A stretch of 64,000 nt of DNA from Acanthochromis polyacanthus (taxonomy: Eukaryota > Chordata > Actinopteri > Pomacentridae): contig NC_067113.1 of NCBI RefSeq assembly GCF_021347895.1, positions 3,578,251 through 3,642,250 on the forward strand, written 5' to 3'. The translations under genes and the position numbers were made by a program. The notes beneath the pieces were generated by a model. That model saw only the letters and a list, made by a program, of their open reading frames with translations. It ran no database searches and was not told the DNA's origin. Shown piece after piece: positions 10,936-21,918 of this stretch. The first letter of the stretch is position 1; every line of letters starts with the position of its first letter.

Positions 10936-11275
10936 TTTATGGTTTTTGTTTACTTTTATTGTTGTTGTTGCTTTATTTGTGTTATTTTAGCTTTGACTAA
11001 GTTTTGTATTGTCATTTTTATTTTTGTTGTTGTTTTTGTTGTTATTGCTTTCATGTTGTTGCTTTTATCATTTGCTGTTTTAATGTTGCAGTTGTTTTTA
11101 TTGTTTTTTGCGGTTTTAATGTTGCAGTTGCTTTTATTGTTTTTGTTGTTCTGTTGTTGTTGTTGTTGTGGTGGTGGTGGTGGTGGTTCTATTGTTTTTG
11201 TTGTTCTGTTGTTGTTGTGGTGGTGGTGGTGGTTCTATTGTTTTTGTTGTTCTGTTGTTGTTGTGGTGGTGGTGG
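10936..11275. repeat. TTG/GGT low-complexity block with a ~45-bp minisatellite
   Basis: The region is dominated by TTG and GGT triplets. From about 11137 a unit of roughly 45 bp (TTCTATTG, TTTTTGTTGTTCTG, TTGTTG, then GTGGTGGTGG) occurs three times, with the GGT run shortening along the array. The open frames across it (for example 10939-11298) are runs of C, V, L and W or G and are artefacts of the repeat. Confidence 0.8.
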
Positions 11276-11980
11276 TGTCACAAGGCAGGGGGGTTTGAAC
11301 CCAGAATGCTGGCACACGCGGGGACAGATGGATAGTTAAACAAGGACCTTTATTTCACACAAAACACTAAACACAGACTGAACAACCAAGGCAACCAAAC
11401 TCCATACAGAAATTGAGGAATTAAACTAAAGATCGAACAAAGCTCTAACCTAATCAGGGATAGTCAACGAAAACTGGCCACTATGCGGGCTGAGACCAAA
11501 AGGTAAACAAAATGGCCTAACTCACAACTGAAAAGTCCAGTGATAGAGGGGGGCAGACCTGTGCGAAAGCAGACAGGCTGTGATGGCAACACTCCGGGGC
11601 TGCCGACATGCAGCAGAGACAGGTGGATGCAGAAATGCAGCGGGGACCGGTGGTGGCCGGAATGCACTGGGGGCCGGTGGCTGCAGGAACGCAGCGGGGA
11701 CAGGCGGCTGCAGGAGCCGAGGCAGGGGCAGAGCTTCAGGAATGTGCTAGACAGGACAGAGCAGGCGGGGTGTCCGGGGCTGTGGCAGACCAGGGCGGAG
11801 TGGCTGGTGGAGAGCCAGCAGGAGCAACCGAGACAATGACCCAGCAGTGAGTGACAGGGTGAGCCAGGCTATAAATGCCACTGATTGTTGATTGGGCGTG
11901 GCTGTGCTCCACGGCAGCCGCGCCCAATCGGCCAAAGCTGACAGCTGGCCAGGAGCACAGAGAAGGGAGGGACCATGACA
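11276..11980 (-). repeat. Solo-LTR-like block inserted in the minisatellite
   Basis: Read on the minus strand the block starts TGTCATGGTC and ends CTTGTGACA, giving TG...CA termini within a short TGTCA/TGACA inverted repeat. In that orientation it has ATTGG boxes, a TTTATAG TATA-like box near 11875 and an AATAAA signal near 11350, in the order expected for U3-R-U5. It interrupts the GGT/TTG minisatellite, whose TTCTATTGTTTTTGTTG unit resumes at about 11985. No internal retroelement genes flank it. A clear target duplication cannot be read because the site is itself repetitive. A non-LTR non-autonomous repeat remains possible. Confidence 0.45.
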
Positions 11981-12084
11981 CATGGTTCTATTGTTTTTGT
12001 TGATGTGGGTTTTTTTTGTTGTTGATATTGTTGTTTACATGTTTTTGGCTGCCCCGTGTCTTCGATTTTGTTTGTGGTGTTCAT

Positions 12085-12795
12085 GGCAGGATTTCAAGGT
12101 GCAGCTGGGGGGAAGAGGATGTCCACTTTGGAGAATGTGAGTCAACACCTCCATGTCAGAGACCATGGCTCTTTATTCTAAAGTGGTAGATTGCTCCCAA
12201 CAGGTTGGGGTAGAGTTGCTTCAACAAGGGAAGGAGTTTCAGTATCCGAAGATCTTGTTCATGAGTGATGGGAAAATGGAGTGTGTGATGGACTGGTGGC
12301 TTGGTGTAACATCAGTAGTCATGTGTACCAGACCATAATGGTGAAGACGTAGTGTTCCAACCCTCACCTATGGTCATAAGCTCTGGGTAGTGACTGAAAG
12401 AAGGAGAATCAGGTACAAGCAACTGTAGGGTGGCTAGGCTCAGCTTTAGAGATAGGATAGGGTGACAAGATTGGACATCTGGAGGGAGCTCGTAGTAAAG
12501 CCTTGGCTCCTTCCCATTAAAAGGAGCCAGTTAAGATGGTTTGGCCCTTTTATTCAGATGTCTCCGGAGAGACTTTCTTTGGAGATTTTCAGAGCAAATC
12601 CACGTCGGAGGAGACCCCAGGGCAGACCCAGAACTTGCAAGAGGGATTATATATCTCATCTGGCCTGGGAACACCTCAGGATCACCAAAGACGAACTGGA
12701 AAGCATTGTCAGGGAGGGGGATGTCTGGGATGACCTGTTTCGTCTGCTCCCTCCACAACCTGACCCCCGATAAGCGAAGAACATGAATTGATGGA
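12085..12795 (+). mobile_element. LINE 3' fragment (RTE/Rex-like)
   Basis: The segment runs through degraded reverse-transcriptase connection sequence to an intact C-terminal frame, and finishes soon after the stop with a TGATGGATG tail. Stops before 12460 show decay. Only the 3' part is present. The clade is judged from the protein style and a GGATGG-type tail, not from a tree. Confidence 0.55.
12462..12773 (+). pseudogene. C-terminal part of a LINE ORF2
   Basis: The frame includes KRSQLRWFGPFIQMSPERL, then a proline/arginine-rich RRRRPQGRPRT segment, DYISHLAWEHL and DVWDDLFRLLPPQPDP before the stop. This RSQLRWFGH-like / GRPRTRWRDYIS-like ending is widespread in fish non-LTR elements. Upstream RT motifs are broken or missing, so the fragment is not functional. 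Confidence 0.6.
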
Positions 12796-14366
12796 TGTTG
12801 TTTATATTGTTGTTTTTATGTTATTGATGTTGTTTTAATTGTTGTTGTTGTTGTTTGTTGTTTTTATTGTTGTTTGTTCTTGCTGTTGCACAGAGTGGAA
12901 CTTTTCGTCTGGTATTGGGACAGTTTAGCAATGCTCTATCCTGATTTTGTTCACTTCATTTCTGAACTGCTAGGCCTTATACTGCCATACTGAGGAGCTT
13001 GTACATGGAGACACATTACTTTAAAAAAAAAAAAAGAACATGAAGCAAATTATAAATATCACAGAAAAGATGCTGTGAATGCCCTTATAAGCAACAGATA
13101 TCCAAATGAGGCACTGGTTTCCTTCTCAGAGTAATTAAAAACTCTTTGACAAGTGTGTAATGCAACATTCCTTCACACATATAACAGAACATAATTTTCA
13201 AAGCCACATCTCTTAACAATGTATCACAGACCCATTTATCCCAGAGTGGGCTATACAACCACATAGATTAATCTAGGGAACCACTGACAAAAATAAGAGC
13301 TTGAAATGTCATGACAACTAGTGCAGAGACTGGCAGGGGTTTTGAAAAACGTGGCTGAAGCTGACGCTAAAATTCAAACATGCATTTTCTTGACAATAAT
13401 GTCCTTTTACTCATTGTCCAGGCTTATTTAAAGCTTGTTTAATGTCCACTCAAAACCTTTGCAGAAATTTGCAGAATAGGATCAGTAACTTGTGTTTACC
13501 ACTCTACTGACAAGAAGCAGATATGCCACCTAATTAGATGTTAGCGTATTGTGTGTTTATCTCTCTTCCTGTTTTTCTGGGTAGATTTCCTCTCTCTTGG
13601 TCTGTAATAACTAACATTGCATAGTTGTGATAAATGAAGTATGTCACTGCTGGTAACTCTCTCCATCCCCAATTTTTGTACCCTCATACCCTGTCCCTCA
13701 CAAACACACACTCCGTCTGATGATGAGGGATGGAGTAAACCAGTGCTGGTAAGACTCTCCTGCTCTGTCACTCATTAGTATCCCCTTCCTACTTTGTGTC
13801 TGATTTTTTCTCACATTATGATAGATTGGTCAGGGCAGAGCGGCTGCTTGCTAATCAATCTGTCTGTCAGTAAAACCTGAAACTGCTGTGAAGTGCATAC
13901 AGTGCTGCCTGTGTGTGATGGGTGTGAGGAAAGGAGAAGGAGAAACTGAGTGTATTAATGTGTAAAATCTTAAAGGGTGCACAGCTACATTTTTGAAGAT
14001 TTAAATATGACTGACTGTTTGCTAAGTCAAGCCCCACTGAGTACTCAGTCATGCAGCAAAATGGACACAAATGCTGGCAGCTGCAGGATAATATGTAGAT
14101 CACTGACCAAGCATAAGCATCTATACAGTCTACAGTCAGGTCAATGTACACACATACATGTTGTGCATTTGCACAAAAGAAACAATTGCCTAGAAGTGGG
14201 GGCCAAAGCCACCCCTGAAATCAGTTCTGGGGAGATTTCAATGACCAGCCTCGTGGGCACTGCAGATGACGAAGTTTCAATGAAGGCAACTACAGTGTCA
14301 GAGGTGAAAAATTAAATGATAGTCATGGCTCTGTCAGCCAATCTGGGCAGCTCAAGATTCAAAAGG
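12796..14366. other. Unassigned AT-rich spacer
   Basis: It contains a TTG-rich tail at 12790-12890, an A-run at 13022-13036 and otherwise unique-looking DNA. No gene or element is supported. Confidence 0.5.
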
Positions 14367-14374
14367 TTTATTGT

Positions 14375-15134
14375 AGTAGTGGCACGTGATTAAAAAATGT
14401 ATCTAATTAAGTAGAGGCTTTGTAATTAATGCCAATGTCAATCAATCATATTTTTGTCACATAGCAATATTTGACATAACAAGCAAAATCTTTCAAACAA
14501 ATAAGTTTTGGTTGATGACTGAATTGATGAATAGACATACATGAACTTAAACAACACAAATGTTTATTTCATTTATATTTTTTGTGCATTTTTCATTCAT
14601 CTGCTACATTCACAGATTACTGCAAACTCAAAGTGCACTTGTAGCATTGACATTCAACATTTTAAGGCTTTTATAAACTCAATAATTATGGGATGGCTAC
14701 ATCGTTTGCTGGTACCGGGGACTGTCATAGCTAACGTTAGCGCTGGTGCTACCAGCAAAATGTTTTGCACTGAGGTGATACCATGGGCTTGCAGTACTGC
14801 AAAGATCAGAAGGCTCTTTGTTGCAAAATTTGCACCCAACCACACTTTTATTCAAGCTGCCATCGGGAAGTTTTTTGAAAGAAACCTTTCTGCCCAACAT
14901 GCTCAGTGTGGTCTCGTCTTCCATCACTGTTCACCAAACTTTCTTGTGCGCTGACATAACTCAGTGTGTCCTGTGCATCTTCTTTGTGGCTGGCAAACAG
15001 ACTAAGTGCACTGCGGCATGAAGTGTGCATCATTGTTGATGGTGTGTCAGAAATTAGGGAACTGAGAAAGATGCGATTAAATGCGTTATTTTTTCTGTAC
15101 TTAATGTCAGTTAATGCATTAGTCCCAGCCCTAG
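14375..15134 (-). mobile_element. hAT-type element remnant
   Basis: The flanks TTTATTGT (14367-14374) and TTTGTTGT (15135-15142) match in 7 of 8 bases, fitting an 8-bp hAT target duplication. The right end read inward on the minus strand is CTAGGGCTGGGACTAATGC, followed by an ATTAA/CGCATTTAATCGCAT palindromic-type segment common at ends of fish hAT-derived repeats. The left end has a related but diverged GTGGCACGTGATTAA. A zinc-finger-like coding remnant lies inside. The rest of the transposase is missing, so this is an internal-deletion derivative. Confidence 0.55.
14700..14927 (-). pseudogene. BED-type zinc-finger remnant of a hAT transposase
   Basis: The minus-strand frame reads PDGSLNKSVVGCKFCNKE, then C-S-T-A-S-P-W-Y-H-L-S-A-K-H. 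The spacing C-x2-C ... H-x4-H matches the BED finger that opens many hAT transposases. About 76 residues are open and no catalytic or dimerisation region follows. Confidence 0.5.
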
Positions 15135-15142
15135 TTTGTTGT

Positions 15143-16315
15143 GATGTGCACAGAAAACCAGACTGTTATATTGTACAATGTACTTCCTTAACCAAATGTA
15201 CACAATATAGAAAAAAGAAATGTAACTCTAAATAAATACGTACACTTAAACTGACAATGGCAGTCAATGGTCATAAACTTTGGCTTGGGAAAAGTGATTA
15301 CAGTTGTGATTACAAAGTGGGTCAAGGTAAACAGTTAGACATTATGTGTGTATATAGATTTTGGTGAGATAGTAAGTTCAGTGTGTGTGTGTGTGTGTGT
15401 GAGAGAGTTTTTTTGGAAGCCTGACAACCTGTGGGTAAAAAAATTGTTTATCAGCCTAGTTGTTCACAATTTCACACTTGTATTGTGCCTGCCTGGCATT
15501 GAGTATGAAGAGGCTGCGTTGGGTATTCTAACCTTGAAGAAAACTTTGTATTCAATTTTAACAAAAGACGTGCAATACATTATTTGCATTATGTGAAGGC
15601 CTGTTTGGGAGAAAGGGCTCAAAGTAGAGTCAGATATCTTGTGTTGACCTACTCACACCTAAAGTGAACACAAGTGCTTTTTCCCCCCATATTCTCATTT
15701 TAATCCAAAAAGAAAGGCCCTCCTCTTCATCAGTAAATGGCCTACAACCCCATGAGGCTGTCGACTTCCAAGAGGCAGGCTGCAGATTGTTTGTCTGGGA
15801 GGGATTATGCCAGGTAAATGGGAGATTTAGCATAATGAGGACCATGTCTGTCTTGGCTTCAGCAGGATATGGGGTCATGTAAACATTGCCGTGGCAACCC
15901 AATCCACTGTGGGAGGAGGTGATAAGGGAATTAAGGGGGAATGAGCTGTCTAATCGCTTTAATTTGACTCTCCGTGCCTCTCTCATGTGTTCTCTTGCTT
16001 TCGCTCACTTTCCTTTTTTTTCCTGTACTGTGCTTGTTTTTCACATTTTTTTCCTCATTCTTCCTGTCTTGTCTTCTCTATTACTCTGTCTCTCTTCCCC
16101 TGTTAGACATTTACGAGATGGACAAAACAAGTAACCACTATGTCACAATAACAGATAGAAAATAAAGTCAGTATTTGCAAAGAGTTCCTCCAACACCATC
16201 CTGCAAAGCTGGTATCTGACAGAGGCCAAATATTTAACCCGTAAAGGCAGGGATCATATTTTCACACTACTGCAGCTTTTCTCCAAATGTGGCCACAGCA
16301 GCTGTAAGCCTTATG
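15143..16315. other. Unassigned spacer with a (GT)n run
   Basis: A (GT)n microsatellite lies at about 15379-15402 and a CT-rich stretch at about 15960-16110. No convincing exon or transposon was found. Confidence 0.5.
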
Positions 16316-16620
16316 GGCTCGGCGCACGGGAGGTGACAACAGTCGCGCTCCATTAATTTTCTATGGCTGTTGTGCGACGAGATGAACATCGCTTTCCCCC
16401 TTCCCAACAACGTGACGGCGACATTCGTGCATGTGAAATTTTGCACGCGTTCACGTAGACATGCACCCGCTGGCTTGCAACGCGATGCAAGAAAGTTGAA
16501 AAATGTTCAACTTTTGTTGATGTCGCCTGAAGCTTCAACCAATCAGCGAGGGTTTCACTCACTGACCAATGAGCTTACAGCATGTTACACAGTGGAGTCC
16601 GCTCCTGTACATTAATGGTC
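16316..16620. repeat. CpG-containing dispersed repeat (probable DNA-transposon MITE)
   Basis: The block has GGGCTCGGCGCACGGGAGG, a CATTAATTTTCTATGGC segment, TTGAAAAATGTTCAACTTTTG and ACCAATCAGCGAG. I recognise these as parts of a fish repeat with multiple CpGs, possibly Harbinger-derived. Base composition differs sharply from the AT-rich surroundings. Exact ends were not defined. Confidence 0.35.
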
Positions 16621-16779
16621 CGCTCCAGTTTTCAACCATTGTTTTCAGCCCTTTTCAACGTGGAGGAGTAAATGATTTTAGCCGTGATTGATTTCCCGAT
16701 TCTTTATAATCCTCCTGCTGCATGACTTTCGTGATATAAATAAAAAAGCTGCTGCATGGGAGTTGGTTGGCGCCAGGGT

Positions 16780-17224
16780 AATTTCGGCTAAATGAAGCAA
16801 TTGTTAAGGAGTGGGAGAGAGAACTCGGTCAGAGAGCACACAGCGGAGGCAGGAACTGGAACCAAAACAGGTTTTGATGTGCAGGGAAGAACAAAACTAG
16901 GAGTGAGGGAGGTGAGGGGATTAAGGTTGGTAACTAGGGATGGGTGAGGAACAGAAACAGGGATGGAGTGGCGGTGCCAGGGACCAGCGGCTGGGTAGGC
17001 TCCCGGGAGGGAGGGAGCTGGCGGCGGAGAGCGGACAGGAGGCTTGGGTTCCAGGGGGGCGAGAAACAGAGTGTACCGGGGAATCAGGATGGCTCCGCTG
17101 GGTGTCTTCACGCTCGTGGCAAGAGGAGGGGATCTGGAAGGGGCGAGCGAAGGCAGGCAGGACGAGAGGGAATCTGGGCAGCAGGACCGACAGAACTGGA
17201 AACAGGAGAACAGGATTAATATAA
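16780..17224. other. GC-rich purine-biased segment upstream of the L2 tail
   Basis: This segment is rich in GGGA/GGAG with several frames open in both directions, but none shows a domain. It resembles the composition of the LTR-like block at 11276-11980. Together with 17721-18045 it may be one repeat into which the L2 fragment (17225-17720) inserted. That is inferred from composition only. Confidence 0.3.
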
Positions 17225-17720
<496 letters not shown>

Positions 17721-17957
17721 TTGAAAGAAATAAAAAAATATATACTTCGTATTAAGGAGCTAGATGGCGAACTAACTGCGAGAGCAGAGTTTACGATCTG
17801 GCAGGGGGTGGAAGGTGAGAGCGGTCTTTATTGCAGGAGTGTAATCAGTGGTGACAACTCACAGCTGCCCGGATTCTGTGGAGGGCTGATTGCTGAGCAG
17901 AGTCAGCTGTGGAGCTGCACTCCACTCAGCAGCAGCAGAGGGAGAGGGAGTGCGGGG

Positions 17958-17995
<38 letters not shown>

Positions 17996-18045
17996 AGGAG
18001 GAGGGGTGTCAGGTGGGGACTGAGGAGGAGGAGGCCCTGACATTA
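17721..18045. repeat. GC-rich repeat segment with (GA)n
   Basis: The segment includes a CTTTATT-like motif near 17826 and a (AG)n run at 17960-17994. It probably continues the purine-rich unit left of the L2 fragment. No coding domain is seen. Confidence 0.35.
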
Positions 18046-19335
18046 ATATCTTCTGGCTCATCATCTTTATGCTTTTCTGTCATGAAACTCTGAAAATGTA
18101 AAAAAAATCCCTCTAATTTCACAGCCAATCAGAAGTGAGGGAGACAAGCGATCTATGCTTTTGCACAGCGCGCTGTGTGTTGCTGTCGCCTGCCGCTGTC
18201 TATTTAAAGATAGACAAACTCTCCAAAAGGTTTCTTAAAGAGTGATTTTGAACCTCAGCATCATCTTGGCAGAGTTTGACTCCTCTAACTTCTCTAACTA
18301 CCTTTAGGCCCTAATACAATTTAAATTGGTGACTTTTCTAGAAATGTACCCAACATGCAGATGTCATGAATGGTGAAATCATCTATAGAGCCTAAAATAT
18401 TTTATTTGTGCAATGTTTATTTCTGCTGTAAAGTTGAACGCTTTAAAATGAAGGTCTATAGGGACTGACTTCTCTTTGAAATCACCCTAAATTTACAATT
18501 TGAGGAACTGCAAGTTTCAGCAATTCCACACTGGCTTTATGAGAACATAAAGAATCAGGAGGTTGTGTTTAAAATATCTTGTTAAGTGCCATAAATAGGC
18601 TACTGAAAACAGTATTCGCTGTGACTAATGAACACAGCAATGAACAATAAGTTGTAACATTACTCTAATAATGTCTTGTTATATAGGTTGCTCTCTCAAC
18701 TCCCGAGCTAACCTCAGCATACGTCATCTGCTATCACAGTTTCAGTTATGGAAATTATCACTTTTAATTTAGCCAGTGAGAGAAAAGTTAGAAATTTTCC
18801 GAGCATTTCTTGTCATTTCATTAGTCTCTTCAACAAAGACGTCCATCTATAACTACATTGATAACATCAGAGCTAAATTTATGAGTAATAGTATAAAACA
18901 CTCTGTGCTAAATCTGTAGCCCACGTAAAACAATAAACTAATAACAGGCTTCAGTAATGTGCATGAACTTGGTCATAGTAACAGTGACACAACAGAGCCA
19001 TGATGAGGTCAAACTGGCATAAAACAACAAACCCACAGTTTTATACATCTGGGTACTTCCTATACACCTTAATAAACAAAAAATTGTTAGAGCAATGTAG
19101 ATTTAGGAAAGCAGTGATGTGAGTGTCAAAGTCAGAGTGTGATGTCGTCCCCATTGATGAAATAACGAATAATAATAATAGTTATAACAAGCTAAGCCCT
19201 AAATGGCCAAAGGTATTCCTGAGAGACACCTACACCTTTAAAAAATAAGTCTCAAATTTCACTTCTTTTGGAAACAAAGAGAAAAAAACTTGTAAAATGT
19301 TCATTCAAGTATTCTCAGTTTCTGTGTCTCAGTTT
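18046..19335. other. Unassigned AT-rich spacer
   Basis: Nothing beyond short AT-rich runs was recognised. Confidence 0.5.
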
Positions 19336-19450
19336 TCCTATATTCATGTCATGGAATCATGGACTGATGGCCTGTCCATGGTGTATCTGCCCTTTGCACT
19401 ATGTCAGCTGGGACAGGCTCCAGCATCGTGTAAGAGAATGCAAGGATGGA
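19336..19450 (+). repeat. Fragment of the dispersed fish repeat seen at 36.7 kb
   Basis: CTGCCCTTTGCACTATGTCA, then GCTGGGACAGGCTCCAGCATC and AAGGATGGAT. These match the CAGCTG-GGATAGGCTCCAGC portion and GGATGGAT tail of the same repeat family, in the 3'-end orientation. Confidence 0.5.
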
Positions 19451-19663
19451 TATTCATGTGCAGGTGAGCCATGCACAATAAGAAAATGACAAAGGAGAGA
19501 GGGAGGCAAAGACAAATCAATATTAGAGATTAATTGCACAAACACACAGCTTCCTGGAAGACCAGCTGGACTGAGAGTAGCAGACAAAGCATGCATGCCT
19601 CACACAGACAGAAACACAGCCTCGTCTACATGGGATAACAGGTGAAAAATGTACCGTTTAGAT

Positions 19664-20516
19664 CAGGGGTTGGCAACCCACGGCTCCGGAGCCGCATGCA
19701 GCTCTTTCAACCCTCTGTTGTGGCTCCGTGTAACTTTGGAAAATAAATTGTTCTGCCTTTCAGGCGCATTTCAATGCATTTTATTATAGAGTTTTATTGT
19801 GAAATTACTGCTCTTATTTTGACGTGTCACTCCACCGGATGTGCTGCGGTTTTCCCCTCAGACATGAGCGCATAGTTGATGCAGAGAAGATGGAGAAGCA
19901 ACGCCTGTAGTTTCACATCGTTTTGTACTCAAGAATGGCAAACCTGTATATTAAAGCTCCACTCCAAGAAAGACACGTCTTGTCTTTCAGTCAAAAGTAC
20001 TCATGAGTACTAAGGTAAACTACGGATAATTGTCTTGCTCAGTATCTACTCTTTGATAGGGTAATACAGGATACTCGCAAGAACACGGCTCAATGTGGCA
20101 TCCAGGCAGCAGGTCAGAGAGTCAGAGGAGTGTCGTCTTGGAAAATAGGGCAGCGACTTACCGGAGAAAAGTTATTAGCTTAAGATAAATAGATTTTACA
20201 AGTTAAATAGACAATTGCAAAATATTGATTTCCAGCTAACATTACGTAACATATGAGGTCCAGGAGCAAAAATGACATTCACCAAGTAAGATAAATATTA
20301 GTGTTAGGACACGATTAAAAAAATGAATCTATCTAATTAGAGGCTTTGTAATTAATTAATCATGACTGATTAACAAGGGCATAGAGGTAAAAAAGCGATA
20401 TATGAAGTGTTGTCTTAACTTTAAATGCCAAAAGGATTGTGCGGCTCCCAGTGTTTTCTTTTCTGTGAGAAACGGGTCGAAATGGCTCTTTGAGTATTAA
20501 AGGTTGTCGACCCCTG
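19664..20516. mobile_element. Non-autonomous hAT element with perfect 8-bp TSD
   Basis: The termini are CAGGGGTTGGCAACC (19664-19678) and GGTTGTCGACCCCTG (20502-20516), an imperfect inverted repeat of hAT type. The 8-bp target duplication GTTTAGAT is exact at 19656-19663 and 20517-20524. The 853-bp body carries GGCTCCGGAGCCGCATG near the left end and TGGCTCTTTGAGTATTAAAGG near the right, which I recognise from fish hAT-derived repeats. A segment at about 20306-20362 matches the left part of the hAT remnant at 14375, suggesting a second element nested inside. No transposase frame is present. Confidence 0.85.
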
Positions 20517-20524
20517 GTTTAGAT

Positions 20525-21490
20525 GAAACACTTCACTGACTTCATCAGGCCCTCAGCATACATTCGTACAAAACATATACATCCAACATACAAACTCTGT
20601 CTAAAATGCCTTCCAAAGCATTTATTCCTCTGCTGCAACCTTTGGACTTTTCCTTTTATTGCATTACTTGTTTTCGTCTCCCTACCTCTGCCATGTTATC
20701 CATTATGGTACATCAGTAGTGAGAAATGGATTCCAGGCTCAGAGCACCTTAGCCAGAGTCTCGTGGTATAAAGCTTTTAGAATTGTTTGGCACCACAACT
20801 GCTGAAAACGTCTGTGCTAGATTTTATTTATTTATTTATTTATTTATGAACAGTGAGCGGTACTTGGTGGTACTGTCCATTGATTTTGGCTGGGTTACAA
20901 CTCTTTTGGCAACTTGTGCAAGAACTACAGACACTGATGCTTTCTTGCAAGAAAAATGCAATTTTCATGAACTTGTACATCGTTAGAAGTTGGGAGATGC
21001 TTTACAAGACCTGTGTTTCCATAACATATTTTTATGCTTATTTTAAAGTATCACATTAGAAAAATGTACATTAAAATTTCCCTCAAATACATCCTCAATT
21101 TTGAAAAGGTTATAATTGCTTGAGGTGGTTTTTAGCTTTTAGGAAACAGGTATGCGCATAGTGACAGACTGAAACACAATCTTCTGACATACCAGACATT
21201 TACCTCCTCTAAAGAATCAGGTGCTTCTGTTGTCTTCACCTCCTGACAGCTGACCAATACCAGTGGACGTGAAAGAATCATTAAAACTTATTCTGTATCT
21301 TCCGACATCCAAAGCCCGTACCTCCTCTTTTCAGTCCAGTTCATTTTTCATCTGCCAGAGAACTTAAAGCTTAGCTCATTCACTTCACTCCTGTCTTCCA
21401 ATTTAAAAAAAAAAACAAATTCAACAAATAGTACAAGACCATTCACTTACCATTTACGTATTTGTCACCATTTATAATTGTATTATCTAT
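20525..21490. other. Unassigned spacer with (ATTT)n
   Basis: A TTTA tetranucleotide run lies at about 20824-20847. Nothing else was recognised. Confidence 0.5.
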
Positions 21491-21492
21491 TT

Positions 21493-21777
21493 TTGCCGCC
21501 CGGAAAACCTCGTTTTCCAGAAGGTATTGTTTTGAGCTGCATGGTCTTGCTTGCTTGTTTGTCTGTAACAATTTGGTTTCCGTGCGATAACTCGATAAAA
21601 TATTGATGTAGCCTCACCATATTTGGTACACAGGTGTACCATAATAAGATACAGGTCAAGTTCACATTTGGTGACCTTGATCCAATTTTCAAGGTTACAG
21701 GGGTCATCTTTGTAAATGTGGTGTCCGATGTCACTAGCTCATGTCCATGACATACAGATGACCTTGCCGGGCGGTCC
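21493..21777. repeat. MITE-like repeat with CCGCCCGG ends
   Basis: GCCGCCCGGAAAAC at 21496 and GCCGGGCGGTCC at 21765 form short inverted ends with the exact core CCGCCCGG. The interior (for example ACCATATTTGGTACACAGGTG and AAGTTCACATTTGGTGACC) is of a kind I have seen dispersed in fish. The family is not named. Confidence 0.45.
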
Positions 21778-21825
21778 AAGTTTGGTAAAACTTCTTGTTT
21801 TCTCTTTCTCTTTATGTCCTCACTG

Positions 21826-21918
21826 TTTTGTAGCTATGTTTTATCCTGCCTCTTGGCCAGGTTGTCACTGTAAATGAGAACTGGTTCTCAATTGACCTAC
21901 CTGGTTAAACAAAATTGG
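21826..21918 (+). repeat. LINE 3'-tail fragment
   Basis: Recognisable features are TTGGCCAGGTTGTCACTGTA, followed by AATGAGAACTGGTTCTCAAT and a CTACCTGGTTAAA ending. This is a common 3' end of a fish non-LTR retrotransposon. No coding sequence remains. Confidence 0.55.

Noticed and set aside
10939..11339. Long plus-strand frames of 111-119 codons
   Set aside because: They are translations of TTG/GGT triplet repeats, not proteins.
11464..12084. Overlapping frames in a GC-rich block
   Set aside because: The block has LTR-like signals and repeat character; open frames on both strands reflect high GC and lack domains.
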